NCBI RefSeq assembly: GCF_003710825.1
Contig: NZ_RHHQ01000024.1
Location: 20,676 to 84,675, forward strand
From: Brevibacillus fluminis
GTDB lineage: Bacteria > Bacillota > Bacilli > Brevibacillales > Brevibacillaceae
Direction of reading: 5' to 3'
DNA length: 64,000 nt
Of this stretch, positions 16,621 through 24,651 are shown piece after piece. The translations under genes were made by a program, and so were the position numbers. Positions within the stretch are counted from its first letter, which is position 1. Each line of letters opens with the position of its first letter. The notes under the pieces were generated by a model. That model searched no databases. It was not told where the DNA came from and saw only the letters and a list, made by a program, of their open reading frames with translations.

Positions 16621-18324
16621 ATGTCCGAAAACCAACAATCACAGCTGCAAGTAACCACGCCGCGCAGTTATCCCGCCAGCAAAAAGGTATATGTGCAAGG
16701 CTCAAGAGCCGATCTGCGCGTTCCTGCGCGTGAGGTGTCGCTGCATCCGACCAAGACCATATCTGGCGAGGAAGTGCCGAATAAGCCGGTCCGCCTTTAT
16801 GACACGAGTGGGGTCTATACCGATGAGGCAGTTGCAGTGGATATTCACAAAGGGTTAGCGCCGCTGCGCAAGCCGTGGATTCTCGAGCGAAATGATGTGG
16901 AGGAATACGAGGGACAGCGTGGCAAAGCGCTACGGGCCAAGCCGGGCAAAAACGTGACGCAGATGCACTATGCGCGTCGAGGCATCATCACGCCGGAAAT
17001 GGAATTCATCGCGATCCGCGAAGGGGTTGAGGCGGAATTCGTACGCAAGGAAGTAGCGGAGGGCCGTGCCATTATCCCGTCCAACATCAACCACCTTGAG
17101 AGCGAACCGATGATCATCGGCCGTAATTTCCATGTGAAAATCAACGCGAACATCGGCAATTCCGCCGTCACCTCCTCGATTGAGGAAGAGGTCGAGAAAA
17201 TGGTGTGGGCAACCTACTGGGGTGCCGACACGATCATGGATTTGTCCACGGGCAAAAACATCCACGAAACCCGCGAATGGATCATGCGCAATTCGCCTGT
17301 GCCGATCGGGACTGTGCCGATTTATCAGGCGCTCGAAAAGGTTAACGGCGTCGTCGAAGATCTGACTTGGGAGATTTACCGCGACACGCTGATCGAGCAG
17401 GCGGAGCAAGGCGTCGATTACTTCACGATTCATGCGGGCGTGCTGTTGCGCCACATTCATTTGACGGCAAAGCGTGTGACAGGGATCGTGTCCCGCGGCG
17501 GTTCGATCCTCGCGGCATGGTGTCTCGCACATCATGAGGAGAACTTCCTGTACACGCATTTTGAAGAAATTTGCGAGATCATGAAGGCGTATGATGTGGC
17601 CTTCTCGCTTGGTGACGGCTTGCGTCCCGGCTCGATCGCCGATGCTAATGACGAAGCGCAGTTTGCTGAGCTGGAGGCGCTGGGCGAGCTGACTAAAATC
17701 GCCTGGAAGCACGATGTACAGGTCATGATCGAGGGTCCTGGGCATGTGCCGATGCACAAAATCAAAGAAAACGTGGATAAGCAGATGGAGATTTGCCAAG
17801 AGGCGCCGTTCTACACGCTCGGCCCACTGACGACCGATATCGCACCGGGCTACGACCATATCACATCCGCAATCGGCGCGGCCATGATCGGCTGGTTCGG
17901 TACGGCGATGCTCTGCTATGTGACGCCGAAGGAGCATTTGGGGCTCCCGAACAAGAACGATGTGCGAGAAGGGATCATTGCCTACAAGATTGCCGCACAT
18001 GCTGCCGACCTTGCGAAAGGCCATCCGCAAGCACAGCAGCGGGACGATGCGTTGTCCAAAGCGCGCTTCGAATTCCGCTGGCGCGACCAGTTCAATCTGT
18101 CGCTCGACCCGGCTCGCGCTGTCGAATACCACGATGAAACGTTGCCGGCTGAAGGGGCCAAAACCGCACACTTCTGCTCGATGTGCGGCCCGAAATTTTG
18201 CAGCATGAAAATTACCCAGGAGATTCGCGAGCGCGTCAGCGAAGCGGAGATGCGGGAGATCGAAGAAGGCTACAAGCAGAAATCGCGCGAATTCGTCGAG
18301 GGCGGTAGCGAGATCTATCGATAA
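16621..18324 (+). CDS. thiC: Phosphomethylpyrimidine synthase
   Basis: 567 residues, the non-canonical radical SAM enzyme that rearranges AIR to HMP-phosphate. The C-terminal cluster motif CSMCGPKFC (CxxCxxxxC, near residue 520) binds the 4Fe-4S cluster. Conserved stretches include MHYARRGIITPEMEFIA near 115. The start is ATG behind AGAGGAGG. Its substrate AIR is the product of PurM in the neighbouring purine operon, giving a pathway link. Confidence 0.97.
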   Translation: MSENQQSQLQVTTPRSYPASKKVYVQGSRADLRVPAREVSLHPTKTISGEEVPNKPVRLYDTSGVYTDEAVAVDIHKGLAPLRKPWILERNDVEEYEGQRGKALRAKPGKNVTQMHYARRGIITPEMEFIAIREGVEAEFVRKEVAEGRAIIPSNINHLESEPMIIGRNFHVKINANIGNSAVTSSIEEEVEKMVWATYWGADTIMDLSTGKNIHETREWIMRNSPVPIGTVPIYQALEKVNGVVEDLTWEIYRDTLIEQAEQGVDYFTIHAGVLLRHIHLTAKRVTGIVSRGGSILAAWCLAHHEENFLYTHFEEICEIMKAYDVAFSLGDGLRPGSIADANDEAQFAELEALGELTKIAWKHDVQVMIEGPGHVPMHKIKENVDKQMEICQEAPFYTLGPLTTDIAPGYDHITSAIGAAMIGWFGTAMLCYVTPKEHLGLPNKNDVREGIIAYKIAAHAADLAKGHPQAQQRDDALSKARFEFRWRDQFNLSLDPARAVEYHDETLPAEGAKTAHFCSMCGPKFCSMKITQEIRERVSEAEMREIEEGYKQKSREFVEGGSEIYR

Positions 18325-18413
18325 AGCGGGCTGAGCCAGCGAAACAGGGCAGGAACCCATGACCATCCACCGGCATACCCTAGCAAAGAAGTATTGGGGG
18401 AGGGGATTAATAA

Positions 18414-18740
18414 ATGGCTGGAGATGTAATCAGCAATTTGCTGGATCAGTTGAGTAAACGAACTGGACGGCAGTGGGACATGAGTGATCTGCTTCGTTTA
18501 GCGCAAAAACTGCCTGAGTTGAATGATAAAAACGTGGATGCTGTGCTCGAAGAGCTTTCGGGTATGGGGCTGGATGTGACGGATGAAACCAAGGAAAAGC
18601 TGAAAGGGAAACTCGCGGACCAAGACGAGTTCACCGCGACACAGATGGATGAGTTGACCAGCGAAGCAGCCAAGATGGTAAGCAGCAGGCGTACACTGAG
18701 GAAAAACGTCACGCCGATCAACAAAAAACGTAAGGAATAG
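18414..18740 (+). CDS. Small protein, possibly SpoVIF-like
   Basis: A 108-residue charged helical protein starting at ATG behind GGGGGAGGGG. The segment covering residues 10-65 (KRTG...DLLRLAQKLPELNDKNVDAVLEEL...) has the rhythm of the stage VI sporulation protein F family, which has a short KKTG-plus-DIxKLA motif. The match is by eye only. The C-terminus is basic. It is flanked by thiC and followed by a terminator. If not SpoVIF-like, it is an unknown cytoplasmic protein. Confidence 0.6.
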   Translation: MAGDVISNLLDQLSKRTGRQWDMSDLLRLAQKLPELNDKNVDAVLEELSGMGLDVTDETKEKLKGKLADQDEFTATQMDELTSEAAKMVSSRRTLRKNVTPINKKRKE

Positions 18741-18744
18741 GCGA

Positions 18745-18772
18745 GGGGCTCCCTGTTAAAGGGGGCCCTTTT
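18745..18772 (+). terminator. Intrinsic terminator
   Basis: GGGGCTCCC and GGGGGCCC form an imperfect stem followed by TTTT just after the small gene. Confidence 0.75.
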
Positions 18773-18959
18773 CATCGCGTTTTCCAAATGTATGCAGCAA
18801 AATTGCATAGATTATTCAAAAAATAATAAAAAATGTGGACCTAACGAATATTAGTTAACTTTTAAAGTTGGAATGAAAAGTGCTAAAGGAATGGAATAGG
18901 TTGGATATTCTCAACCCGATGGAATAGATGGATGCCAACTTTTGAAAGGGGGAGGTAAG

Positions 18960-19034
18960 GTGAATGGAAGGCTTTTGCTGATGAATGAACGTGAGAGGAA
19001 ACTAAAAACGCAAAAAGGAGTGATATCAAAGTGA
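18960..19034 (+). CDS. Possible 24-codon leader peptide before the amidohydrolase
   Basis: A GTG at 18960 opens a frame that passes through an in-frame ATG at 18981 and stops with TGA at 19032-19034, overlapping the GTG start of the amidohydrolase as GTGA. A strong AAAGGGGGAGG lies just upstream at about 18946-18956. The same site could instead serve an ATG at 18964, giving a 5-codon frame that ends TGATGA into the 18981 ATG. Coding status is uncertain. The preceding 190 bases (18773-18959) are AT-rich with small inverted repeats and no other gene. Confidence 0.25.
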   Translation: MNGRLLLMNERERKLKTQKGVISK

Positions 19035-20812
19035 ATCATATTATTGGGCATAAAAAGTTGACTGTTTTGTTAGCGCTTACATTATCATTGCTGATTGTGA
19101 TGGGAGGGATGACTAGCCTGACTGCAAAAGCCGCCGGTGCACAAGCCACGCTCGTCCTGAAAAATGGCATTATTTATACGATGGATGCAGAAAAACCTAC
19201 AGCAGAGGCGGTGGCGATTCAGGATGGCAAGATCATCTTCGTCGGGACCTCCACTCAGGCCAATGCGTTTGTCGGAGCCACAACAAAGGTGATTGACCTA
19301 CAGGGAAAAATGGTTTCCCCCGGTTTTCTCGATGGACACACCCATGTACCGGGCTTGTGGACGTCCAAGCTGTTTGCCGTTGATTTGACGGCGATGAAAA
19401 CAAATGAAGAGTTTGTCCAGGCGGTTGCTGCTTACCGGAAAAACCATCCGGAGGCAAAAATCATCACGGGTACCGGCTGGGTGAATGGACCTTACGAATT
19501 AAAAGATGGCACGAATCCAGGACCGAAAAAAGAAGACCTCGATAAAGTCGTTTCCGACATTCCTGTCCTGCTAAGATCGGTTGATGGCCATTCGACATGG
19601 GTCAATTCCAAAGTGCTGGAAATGGCAGGCGTCACCAAAGATACGAAATCACCACAGGGCGGACTCATTGAGCATAACCCGGATGGTTCCGTGCGCGGCA
19701 CGTTGCGGGACAGCGCGAGGAATTTGATCGCTGACGTACAGGCTTTGGGGAATTTGACCAAGGAGCAGTACAAAGAAGCAATCCTCAAGTATCAGGAAGA
19801 GATGCACAGCTTCGGTATGACAGGTGTGCTGAATTTGAGTGATGACAAAGGGATGATCATCGAGGCGATGGCCGAGCTGGAGAAGGAAGGAAAGCTCACC
19901 ATGCGGGTCGCCAACGCAATCAATTTCAAGCCTGGCGACAAGCCGGAGGATGCAGTCAAAACGATGCAGGAAGCGCGGAGCAAATACAACTCCGACTGGC
20001 TGCGGGTCAATACGGTCAAGCTGTTCGCCGATGGTGTGACAGAAGGGAAAACCGCATATTTCGTAGAGCCGTACGATCGCCATGCTGGGATGGGCGAGCA
20101 TTATCACGGCGAACCGATCTGGCAGGTGGACGATTTTAACCGGATGGTCCTCGCGCTGGACAAGGCAGGCGTTCAGCTCCATATCCACGCGATTGGCGAT
20201 GGTGCCGTCAACGCTGCGATCAATGCGTTTGAGAATGCCGGCAAAACGAACGGTACACATAACCTGCGACATACCATCACGCACGTATGCTCGATATTGG
20301 ACAGTGACATCACGCGGATGGCCAAGCTTGGCGTAGTTGCCAGCCTGCAACCGTTCTGGTTCTATAAAGACCAGTATTTTGACCTGGAAAAAGCGATGAT
20401 CGGCGAAAAACGCGCACTGGACATGTATCCGACACGGAAAATGTGGGATGCGGGCGTCGTCATCACCGGCGGCAGCGACTTTCCGCCGACACCGGATTAT
20501 CGACCGCTGAATGGAATCGAGACAGGCGTCACCCGCAACAGCCCTTATCCAACCGAACAGGATACGGACATGGTGCGCAATGCAGCGCAAGGGTTGAAGG
20601 TACAGGAAATGCTGCAAGCGTTCACTAAAAACGTCGCATTCGAGATGAACCGCAGCGACCTGGGAACGATCAAGGTCGGCAACAAGGCGGATCTCGTGGT
20701 TTTGGGACAAGATATCACCAAAATTGCACCAAAAAACATTTCCGAGACACCGATCTTGTACACGATCGTAGACGGTAAGATCGTTTTCGAAGCAAAGCAA
20801 CAAAAGAACTAA
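19031..20812 (+). CDS. Secreted amidohydrolase, YtcJ/AepA-like
   Basis: 593 residues with an N-terminal signal peptide (basic MNHIIGHKK, hydrophobic core to about residue 31, then AKAAGAQ as a likely cleavage site). The rest is amidohydrolase family 3: HxH-type metal site in GFLDGHTHVPG near 100, HIHAIGDGAVNAAINAF near 385, ITGGSDFPP near 480, and the terminal IKVGNKADLVVLGQDI. Homologues are described only as exoenzyme-regulatory or predicted metal-dependent hydrolases. GTG start behind AAGGAGTGA. Substrate unknown. Confidence 0.85.
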   Translation: MNHIIGHKKLTVLLALTLSLLIVMGGMTSLTAKAAGAQATLVLKNGIIYTMDAEKPTAEAVAIQDGKIIFVGTSTQANAFVGATTKVIDLQGKMVSPGFLDGHTHVPGLWTSKLFAVDLTAMKTNEEFVQAVAAYRKNHPEAKIITGTGWVNGPYELKDGTNPGPKKEDLDKVVSDIPVLLRSVDGHSTWVNSKVLEMAGVTKDTKSPQGGLIEHNPDGSVRGTLRDSARNLIADVQALGNLTKEQYKEAILKYQEEMHSFGMTGVLNLSDDKGMIIEAMAELEKEGKLTMRVANAINFKPGDKPEDAVKTMQEARSKYNSDWLRVNTVKLFADGVTEGKTAYFVEPYDRHAGMGEHYHGEPIWQVDDFNRMVLALDKAGVQLHIHAIGDGAVNAAINAFENAGKTNGTHNLRHTITHVCSILDSDITRMAKLGVVASLQPFWFYKDQYFDLEKAMIGEKRALDMYPTRKMWDAGVVITGGSDFPPTPDYRPLNGIETGVTRNSPYPTEQDTDMVRNAAQGLKVQEMLQAFTKNVAFEMNRSDLGTIKVGNKADLVVLGQDITKIAPKNISETPILYTIVDGKIVFEAKQQKN

Positions 20813-20823
20813 CAAATTCATGG

Positions 20824-20864
20824 GCTGCCCAAAAGGAGGGAACACTCTTTTCGGGCAGCTTTTT
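20824..20864 (+). terminator. Intrinsic terminator after the amidohydrolase
   Basis: GCTGCCCAAAAGGA pairs with TCTTTTCGGGCAGC around 8 bases, followed by five T. Confidence 0.9.
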
Positions 20865-20900
20865 CCTGTTTTCATTTGTTCGGAAAATCGTCTGCAGCGG

Positions 20901-20950
20901 TTGATTAACACGTACATTTGTGTTTTAATCATTATATAATGTTCGTGATT
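20901..20950 (+). promoter_or_regulatory. purH promoter, close copy of the purC promoter
   Basis: TTGATT (20901-20906), 17-base spacer, TTTAAT (20924-20929), then TAATGTTCGTGA with a PurR half-box at the expected start site. Aligned to the purC promoter, the stretch from the -35 box through the half-box matches at most positions, with identical spacing. The second, CCGAAC-type half-box seen at purC is not obvious here. Confidence 0.7.
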
Positions 20951-20987
20951 TGACTACTTTTTCATAAAAAGTCAGGAGGATTCCACC

Positions 20988-22532
20988 GTGAGTGTAAAAA
21001 AAGCGTTGATTAGCGTTTCCGATAAGACCGGTGTGGTAGAGCTGGCCCGTCAGCTGAACGAGTTGGGGGTCGAAATCATTTCAACAGGCGGTACCGCATC
21101 GCTTCTGAAACAGGAAGGCGTACCGGTCATCGGTATTTCCGAGGTAACCGGATTCCCTGAAATCCTGGATGGACGCGTCAAAACGCTTCACCCCAACATC
21201 CACAGCGGATTGTTGGCCGTACGTGCGGACGAAGCTCACCGCAAACAGCTGGAAGAGCTGAATATCCAACCAATCGATCTCGTGATTGTGAACCTGTACC
21301 CATTCAAACAAACGATTTCCAAACCGGATGTTACGTATGCGGATGCAATTGAAAATATTGATATTGGCGGTCCGACCATGCTTCGTTCCGCCGCGAAAAA
21401 CCACCAAGACGTTACCGTCGTGGTAGACGCAGCCGATTATGCCACCATCATCGCTGAAATCAAGGATGCGGGCGATACGACATTGGAAACCCGCCGCCGC
21501 CTTGCAGCCAAAGTATTCCGCCACACAGCCGCTTACGATGCGATCATTTCCCGTTATTTGAGCGAACAAGTGGGCGAATTGATGCCGGAGAGCTACACGG
21601 TTACGTATGAAAAAGCGCAAGATCTGCGCTATGGGGAAAATCCTCATCAACGCGCTGCTTTTTATCGTCAGCCACTCGGCAATGAGGGCACGATCAGCAG
21701 TGCTGAGCAATTGCACGGCAAAGAGCTTTCCTACAACAACATCAATGATGCGGACGCGGCGTTGGCAATCGTAAACGAATTCACGGAGCCTGCTGTTGTG
21801 GCCGTGAAACATATGAATCCTTGTGGCGTCGGGATCGGTGCGACCATCAAGGAAGCGTACGAAAAAGCGTATGCAGCAGACCCTGTCTCCATTTTCGGCG
21901 GTATCGTGGCGGCCAACCGTCCGATTGACGAGGCGACGGCACTTCTTCTGAAAGAAACGTTCCTGGAAATTATCGTGGCGCCGGATTTCACACCGGAAGC
22001 TCTGGCAGTGCTGCAAGAGAAGAAAAACCTTCGTTTGCTGCGCCTCTCTACCCAAGGCAGCGCGGCAGCACCAACTTCGTTCAAGCTGACAACAGTGGCT
22101 GGCGGAGCGCTGGTACAAGATTTTGATACGAAACAAATCGAAGCGACAGACTTGAAAGTCGCGACGGAGCGCCAACCAAGCGAAGAAGAGCTGAAACAGC
22201 TGCTGTTCGCCTGGAAAGTGGTGAAACATGTGAAGTCCAATGCGATCGTGTTGGCAAACAACAACATGACGGTTGGCGTTGGTGCGGGTCAAATGAACCG
22301 CGTTGGATCTGCTAAAATCGCGATTGAGCAAGCGGGTGATCTGGCAAAAGGCGCAGCGCTCGCATCTGACGCATTTTTCCCGATGCCGGATACGGTGGAA
22401 GCCGCTGCAAAAGCCGGCATTACGGCGATCATCCAGCCAGGCGGCTCGGTGCGCGACCAAGAATCAATCGATGCGTGCAACCGCCACGGAATCGCGATGG
22501 TGTTCACGTCTGTTCGTCACTTCAAACACTAG
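20988..22532 (+). CDS. purH: Bifunctional AICAR transformylase / IMP cyclohydrolase
   Basis: 514 residues. The N-terminal MGS-like IMP cyclohydrolase domain (residues 1-150, with KTLHPNIHSGLLAVR near 65) and the C-terminal AICAR transformylase domain (AVKHMNPCGVG near 268) perform the last two steps to IMP. GTG start behind AGGAGG. It forms its own two-gene operon with purD, separate from purC-N. Confidence 0.97.
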   Translation: MSVKKALISVSDKTGVVELARQLNELGVEIISTGGTASLLKQEGVPVIGISEVTGFPEILDGRVKTLHPNIHSGLLAVRADEAHRKQLEELNIQPIDLVIVNLYPFKQTISKPDVTYADAIENIDIGGPTMLRSAAKNHQDVTVVVDAADYATIIAEIKDAGDTTLETRRRLAAKVFRHTAAYDAIISRYLSEQVGELMPESYTVTYEKAQDLRYGENPHQRAAFYRQPLGNEGTISSAEQLHGKELSYNNINDADAALAIVNEFTEPAVVAVKHMNPCGVGIGATIKEAYEKAYAADPVSIFGGIVAANRPIDEATALLLKETFLEIIVAPDFTPEALAVLQEKKNLRLLRLSTQGSAAAPTSFKLTTVAGGALVQDFDTKQIEATDLKVATERQPSEEELKQLLFAWKVVKHVKSNAIVLANNNMTVGVGAGQMNRVGSAKIAIEQAGDLAKGAALASDAFFPMPDTVEAAAKAGITAIIQPGGSVRDQESIDACNRHGIAMVFTSVRHFKH

Positions 22533-22550
22533 GCAGAGGAGGGAAAACGG

Positions 22551-23822
22551 ATGAAAGTATTAGTCATCGGTGGAGGCGGCCGCGAGCACGCTATCCTATG
22601 GAAATTGGCGCAAAGCACGAGAGTAACCAAGCTGTACTGCGCTCCGGGTAACGGGGGGACAGAAGAGGTGGCGCAAAATGTGCCAATCGGCGCCCATGAC
22701 TTTGCAGCGCTGTCCCAATTCGTCAAGGACGAAGGAATCAGCCTGACGGTCGTGGGACCAGAAGATCCGCTGCTGGCGGGAATCGTGGACTTTTTCAGCG
22801 AGCGTGGCCTGCCGATTTTTGGACCGTCGTCCCAGGCGGCACAGATCGAGGGGAGCAAGACGTTCGCCAAAGATTTGATGAAACGTCATCAGATTCCTAC
22901 GGCTGCGTATGAATCATTTACCGATTATGAAGCAGCTCTTGCTTATTTGCGTGCGCAAGGCGCGCCGATCGTCATCAAGGCGGACGGACTCGCAGCGGGT
23001 AAAGGCGTTGTCGTTGCAGAAAGCTTGGAAGAGGCGGAGCAAGCCTTGGCGCAAATCATGCAAGACGGTGTATTCGGCAATGCGGGCGCACGCGTCGTGA
23101 TCGAAGAATGCCTGCGTGGAGAAGAATTGACTCTGCTCTCGTTTGTGGATGGAGAAACCGTGAAGCCGATGATCACATCCCAAGACCATAAGCCGGCTTA
23201 TGATGGAGACAAAGGGCCGAACACCGGCGGAATGGGGACGTACGCTCCTGTGCCGCAAATGTCTAATGAGCTTGTTGCGCAAATCGTAAGCACAATTGTG
23301 GAGCCTGTAGCCAAAGCGATGGTAGCCGAAGGCTATCCGTTCAAAGGTGTGCTTTACACCGGCTTGATGATTACAGCACAAGGACCGAAAGTGATCGAAT
23401 TCAACGCGCGTTTTGGCGATCCGGAGACACAAGTGGTGCTTCCGTTGCTCGACAGCGACCTGCTCGACGTGTTCGAGGCGACAATCAATGGCACGCTGGC
23501 AGATCAAGACGTGGCATGGAAATCGGATAGCGCATGCTGTGTCGTAATGGCTGCGCCTGGTTACCCAGGTGACTATCCGAAGGGCGCTTCCATCGAATTG
23601 CCTGCAAATAACGGCGAAACGGTCATTTTCCATGCGGGTACGAAATTGGCTGATGGAGTTCTGGTTACAAATGGAGGCCGTGTGCTCGGGGTTACCGGCG
23701 TGGGTGCCACATTGGCCAAAGCGCGTGAAATCGCATACCAGACAGTGGGGAAAACGCACTTTGAAGGCGCGCATTACCGTACGGACATCGCAGACAAAGC
23801 GTTAAAGCAGCACGTTAAATAA
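22551..23822 (+). CDS. purD: Phosphoribosylamine-glycine ligase
   Basis: 423 residues, ATP-grasp enzyme for the second purine step. MKVLVIGGGGREHAILWKL forms the N-domain nucleotide fold; IKADGLAAGKGVVVA (near 142) and the FNARFGDPETQVVLP site (near 283) are ATP-grasp signatures. It follows purH by 18 bases, behind GAGGAGGG. Confidence 0.97.
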   Translation: MKVLVIGGGGREHAILWKLAQSTRVTKLYCAPGNGGTEEVAQNVPIGAHDFAALSQFVKDEGISLTVVGPEDPLLAGIVDFFSERGLPIFGPSSQAAQIEGSKTFAKDLMKRHQIPTAAYESFTDYEAALAYLRAQGAPIVIKADGLAAGKGVVVAESLEEAEQALAQIMQDGVFGNAGARVVIEECLRGEELTLLSFVDGETVKPMITSQDHKPAYDGDKGPNTGGMGTYAPVPQMSNELVAQIVSTIVEPVAKAMVAEGYPFKGVLYTGLMITAQGPKVIEFNARFGDPETQVVLPLLDSDLLDVFEATINGTLADQDVAWKSDSACCVVMAAPGYPGDYPKGASIELPANNGETVIFHAGTKLADGVLVTNGGRVLGVTGVGATLAKAREIAYQTVGKTHFEGAHYRTDIADKALKQHVK

Positions 23823-23835
23823 AACGAAAAACAGT

Positions 23836-23866
23836 AAGAGGAGGAGCCGCCTGGCTCTTCCTCTTT
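23836..23866 (+). terminator. Intrinsic terminator after purD
   Basis: AAGAGGAGGAGCC pairs with GGCTCTTCCTCTT around GCCT. Confidence 0.85.
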
Positions 23867-23885
23867 GCATTGGGGGAAGTTACGG

Positions 23886-24032
23886 TTAACGGCTACGCTC
23901 GCGGTCTTTCTGGCTTTGGTAAACAAAATACCCGATAACCGCCAAAGAGCCAATTACCAAGACGGCAACGAACAGGTTGTGTGTGATCCATTCGTAAGCG
24001 GGCGTACCAACCCAGTTCATGAAATACGTCAT
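23886..24032 (-). CDS. 48-residue single-pass membrane peptide
   Basis: A small leftward gene. It starts with ATG in an ATGA overlap with the stop codon of the upstream DUF2892 gene and ends TAA at 23886. The product has an N-terminal aromatic segment (MTYFMNWVGTPAYEWITHN), one membrane helix (LFVAVLVIGSLAVIGYFVY) and a charged tail ending KDRERSR. Its own ribosome binding site is weak, so translation is probably coupled. No family recognised. Confidence 0.6.
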   Translation of the reverse strand: MTYFMNWVGTPAYEWITHNLFVAVLVIGSLAVIGYFVYQSQKDRERSR

Positions 24033-24502
24033 GTTGTGCTACCGGCTTGATGGTGCGAATGCACGACCGCATTGGTGATTTCATCCGCCATATTCATCAT
24101 CATTTCATCTGTCATTTCTGTTTTCGCAGTGCTGCTGCTTTGCGCGCTGATCGGCGGTTTGGCGGTTGCTTGCGGTTGAGCAGTGTTGGTTTGGCTCATG
24201 CTATTCATGCTTGTGGCGTTTGCGCCCGCAGCCTGATTGCTGGAGGAGCCTTTTGTCATGGAATGCAGCGTCTTATCCACCATCATTCGCAGCACGTCTT
24301 CCTTGCGCGTGCTCGCCCCCATCATTTTTAGCATCGGGCAAAAGCCGGTTACGCCTTCCGCCACTTTCATGGCTGACAAAAACATCAACCATCCCGGTGT
24401 CCTGTAGGGACGGCGGCTCATCTTGCCCGCACCATACGCTAATCCCAGCAACCCAAAGGTAATGCGAATAACGGCATCAATCGTACCTACGTTTTTTTGC
24501 AA
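24029..24502 (-). CDS. DUF2892 (YgaP-type) membrane protein with long polar tail
   Basis: 157 residues. The first ~60 residues are a DUF2892 domain: QKNVGTIDAVIRITFGLLGLAYG, a second hydrophobic stretch, and FCPMLKMMG, where families often have CPLY. The remaining ~90 residues are a Ser/Gln/Ala/Met-rich tail. I chose TTG at 24502 because AAAGGGGATG lies at proper spacing and the product then begins at the family's usual MxKNVGTID position; an ATG nine bases further out has no spacing to a site. The gene is convergent with purD. Confidence 0.75.
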   Translation of the reverse strand: MQKNVGTIDAVIRITFGLLGLAYGAGKMSRRPYRTPGWLMFLSAMKVAEGVTGFCPMLKMMGASTRKEDVLRMMVDKTLHSMTKGSSSNQAAGANATSMNSMSQTNTAQPQATAKPPISAQSSSTAKTEMTDEMMMNMADEITNAVVHSHHQAGSTT

Positions 24503-24651
24503 GAGAAGCATCCCCTTTCTTTCAGACTTAGGATGCACCTCTTGCCCAAAAAGAACTCAGGAAGGTTTTAGCGGATTTTTCGCTTTTCAAACTTTTGAAA
24601 CGGCTATACACTTTTTGGTGATGATAAAACTTGATAAGGAAGGTGGAACAT

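Noticed and set aside
21081..22460. 459-codon minus-strand frame within purH
   Set aside because: Antisense shadow of purH; composition is not protein-like.
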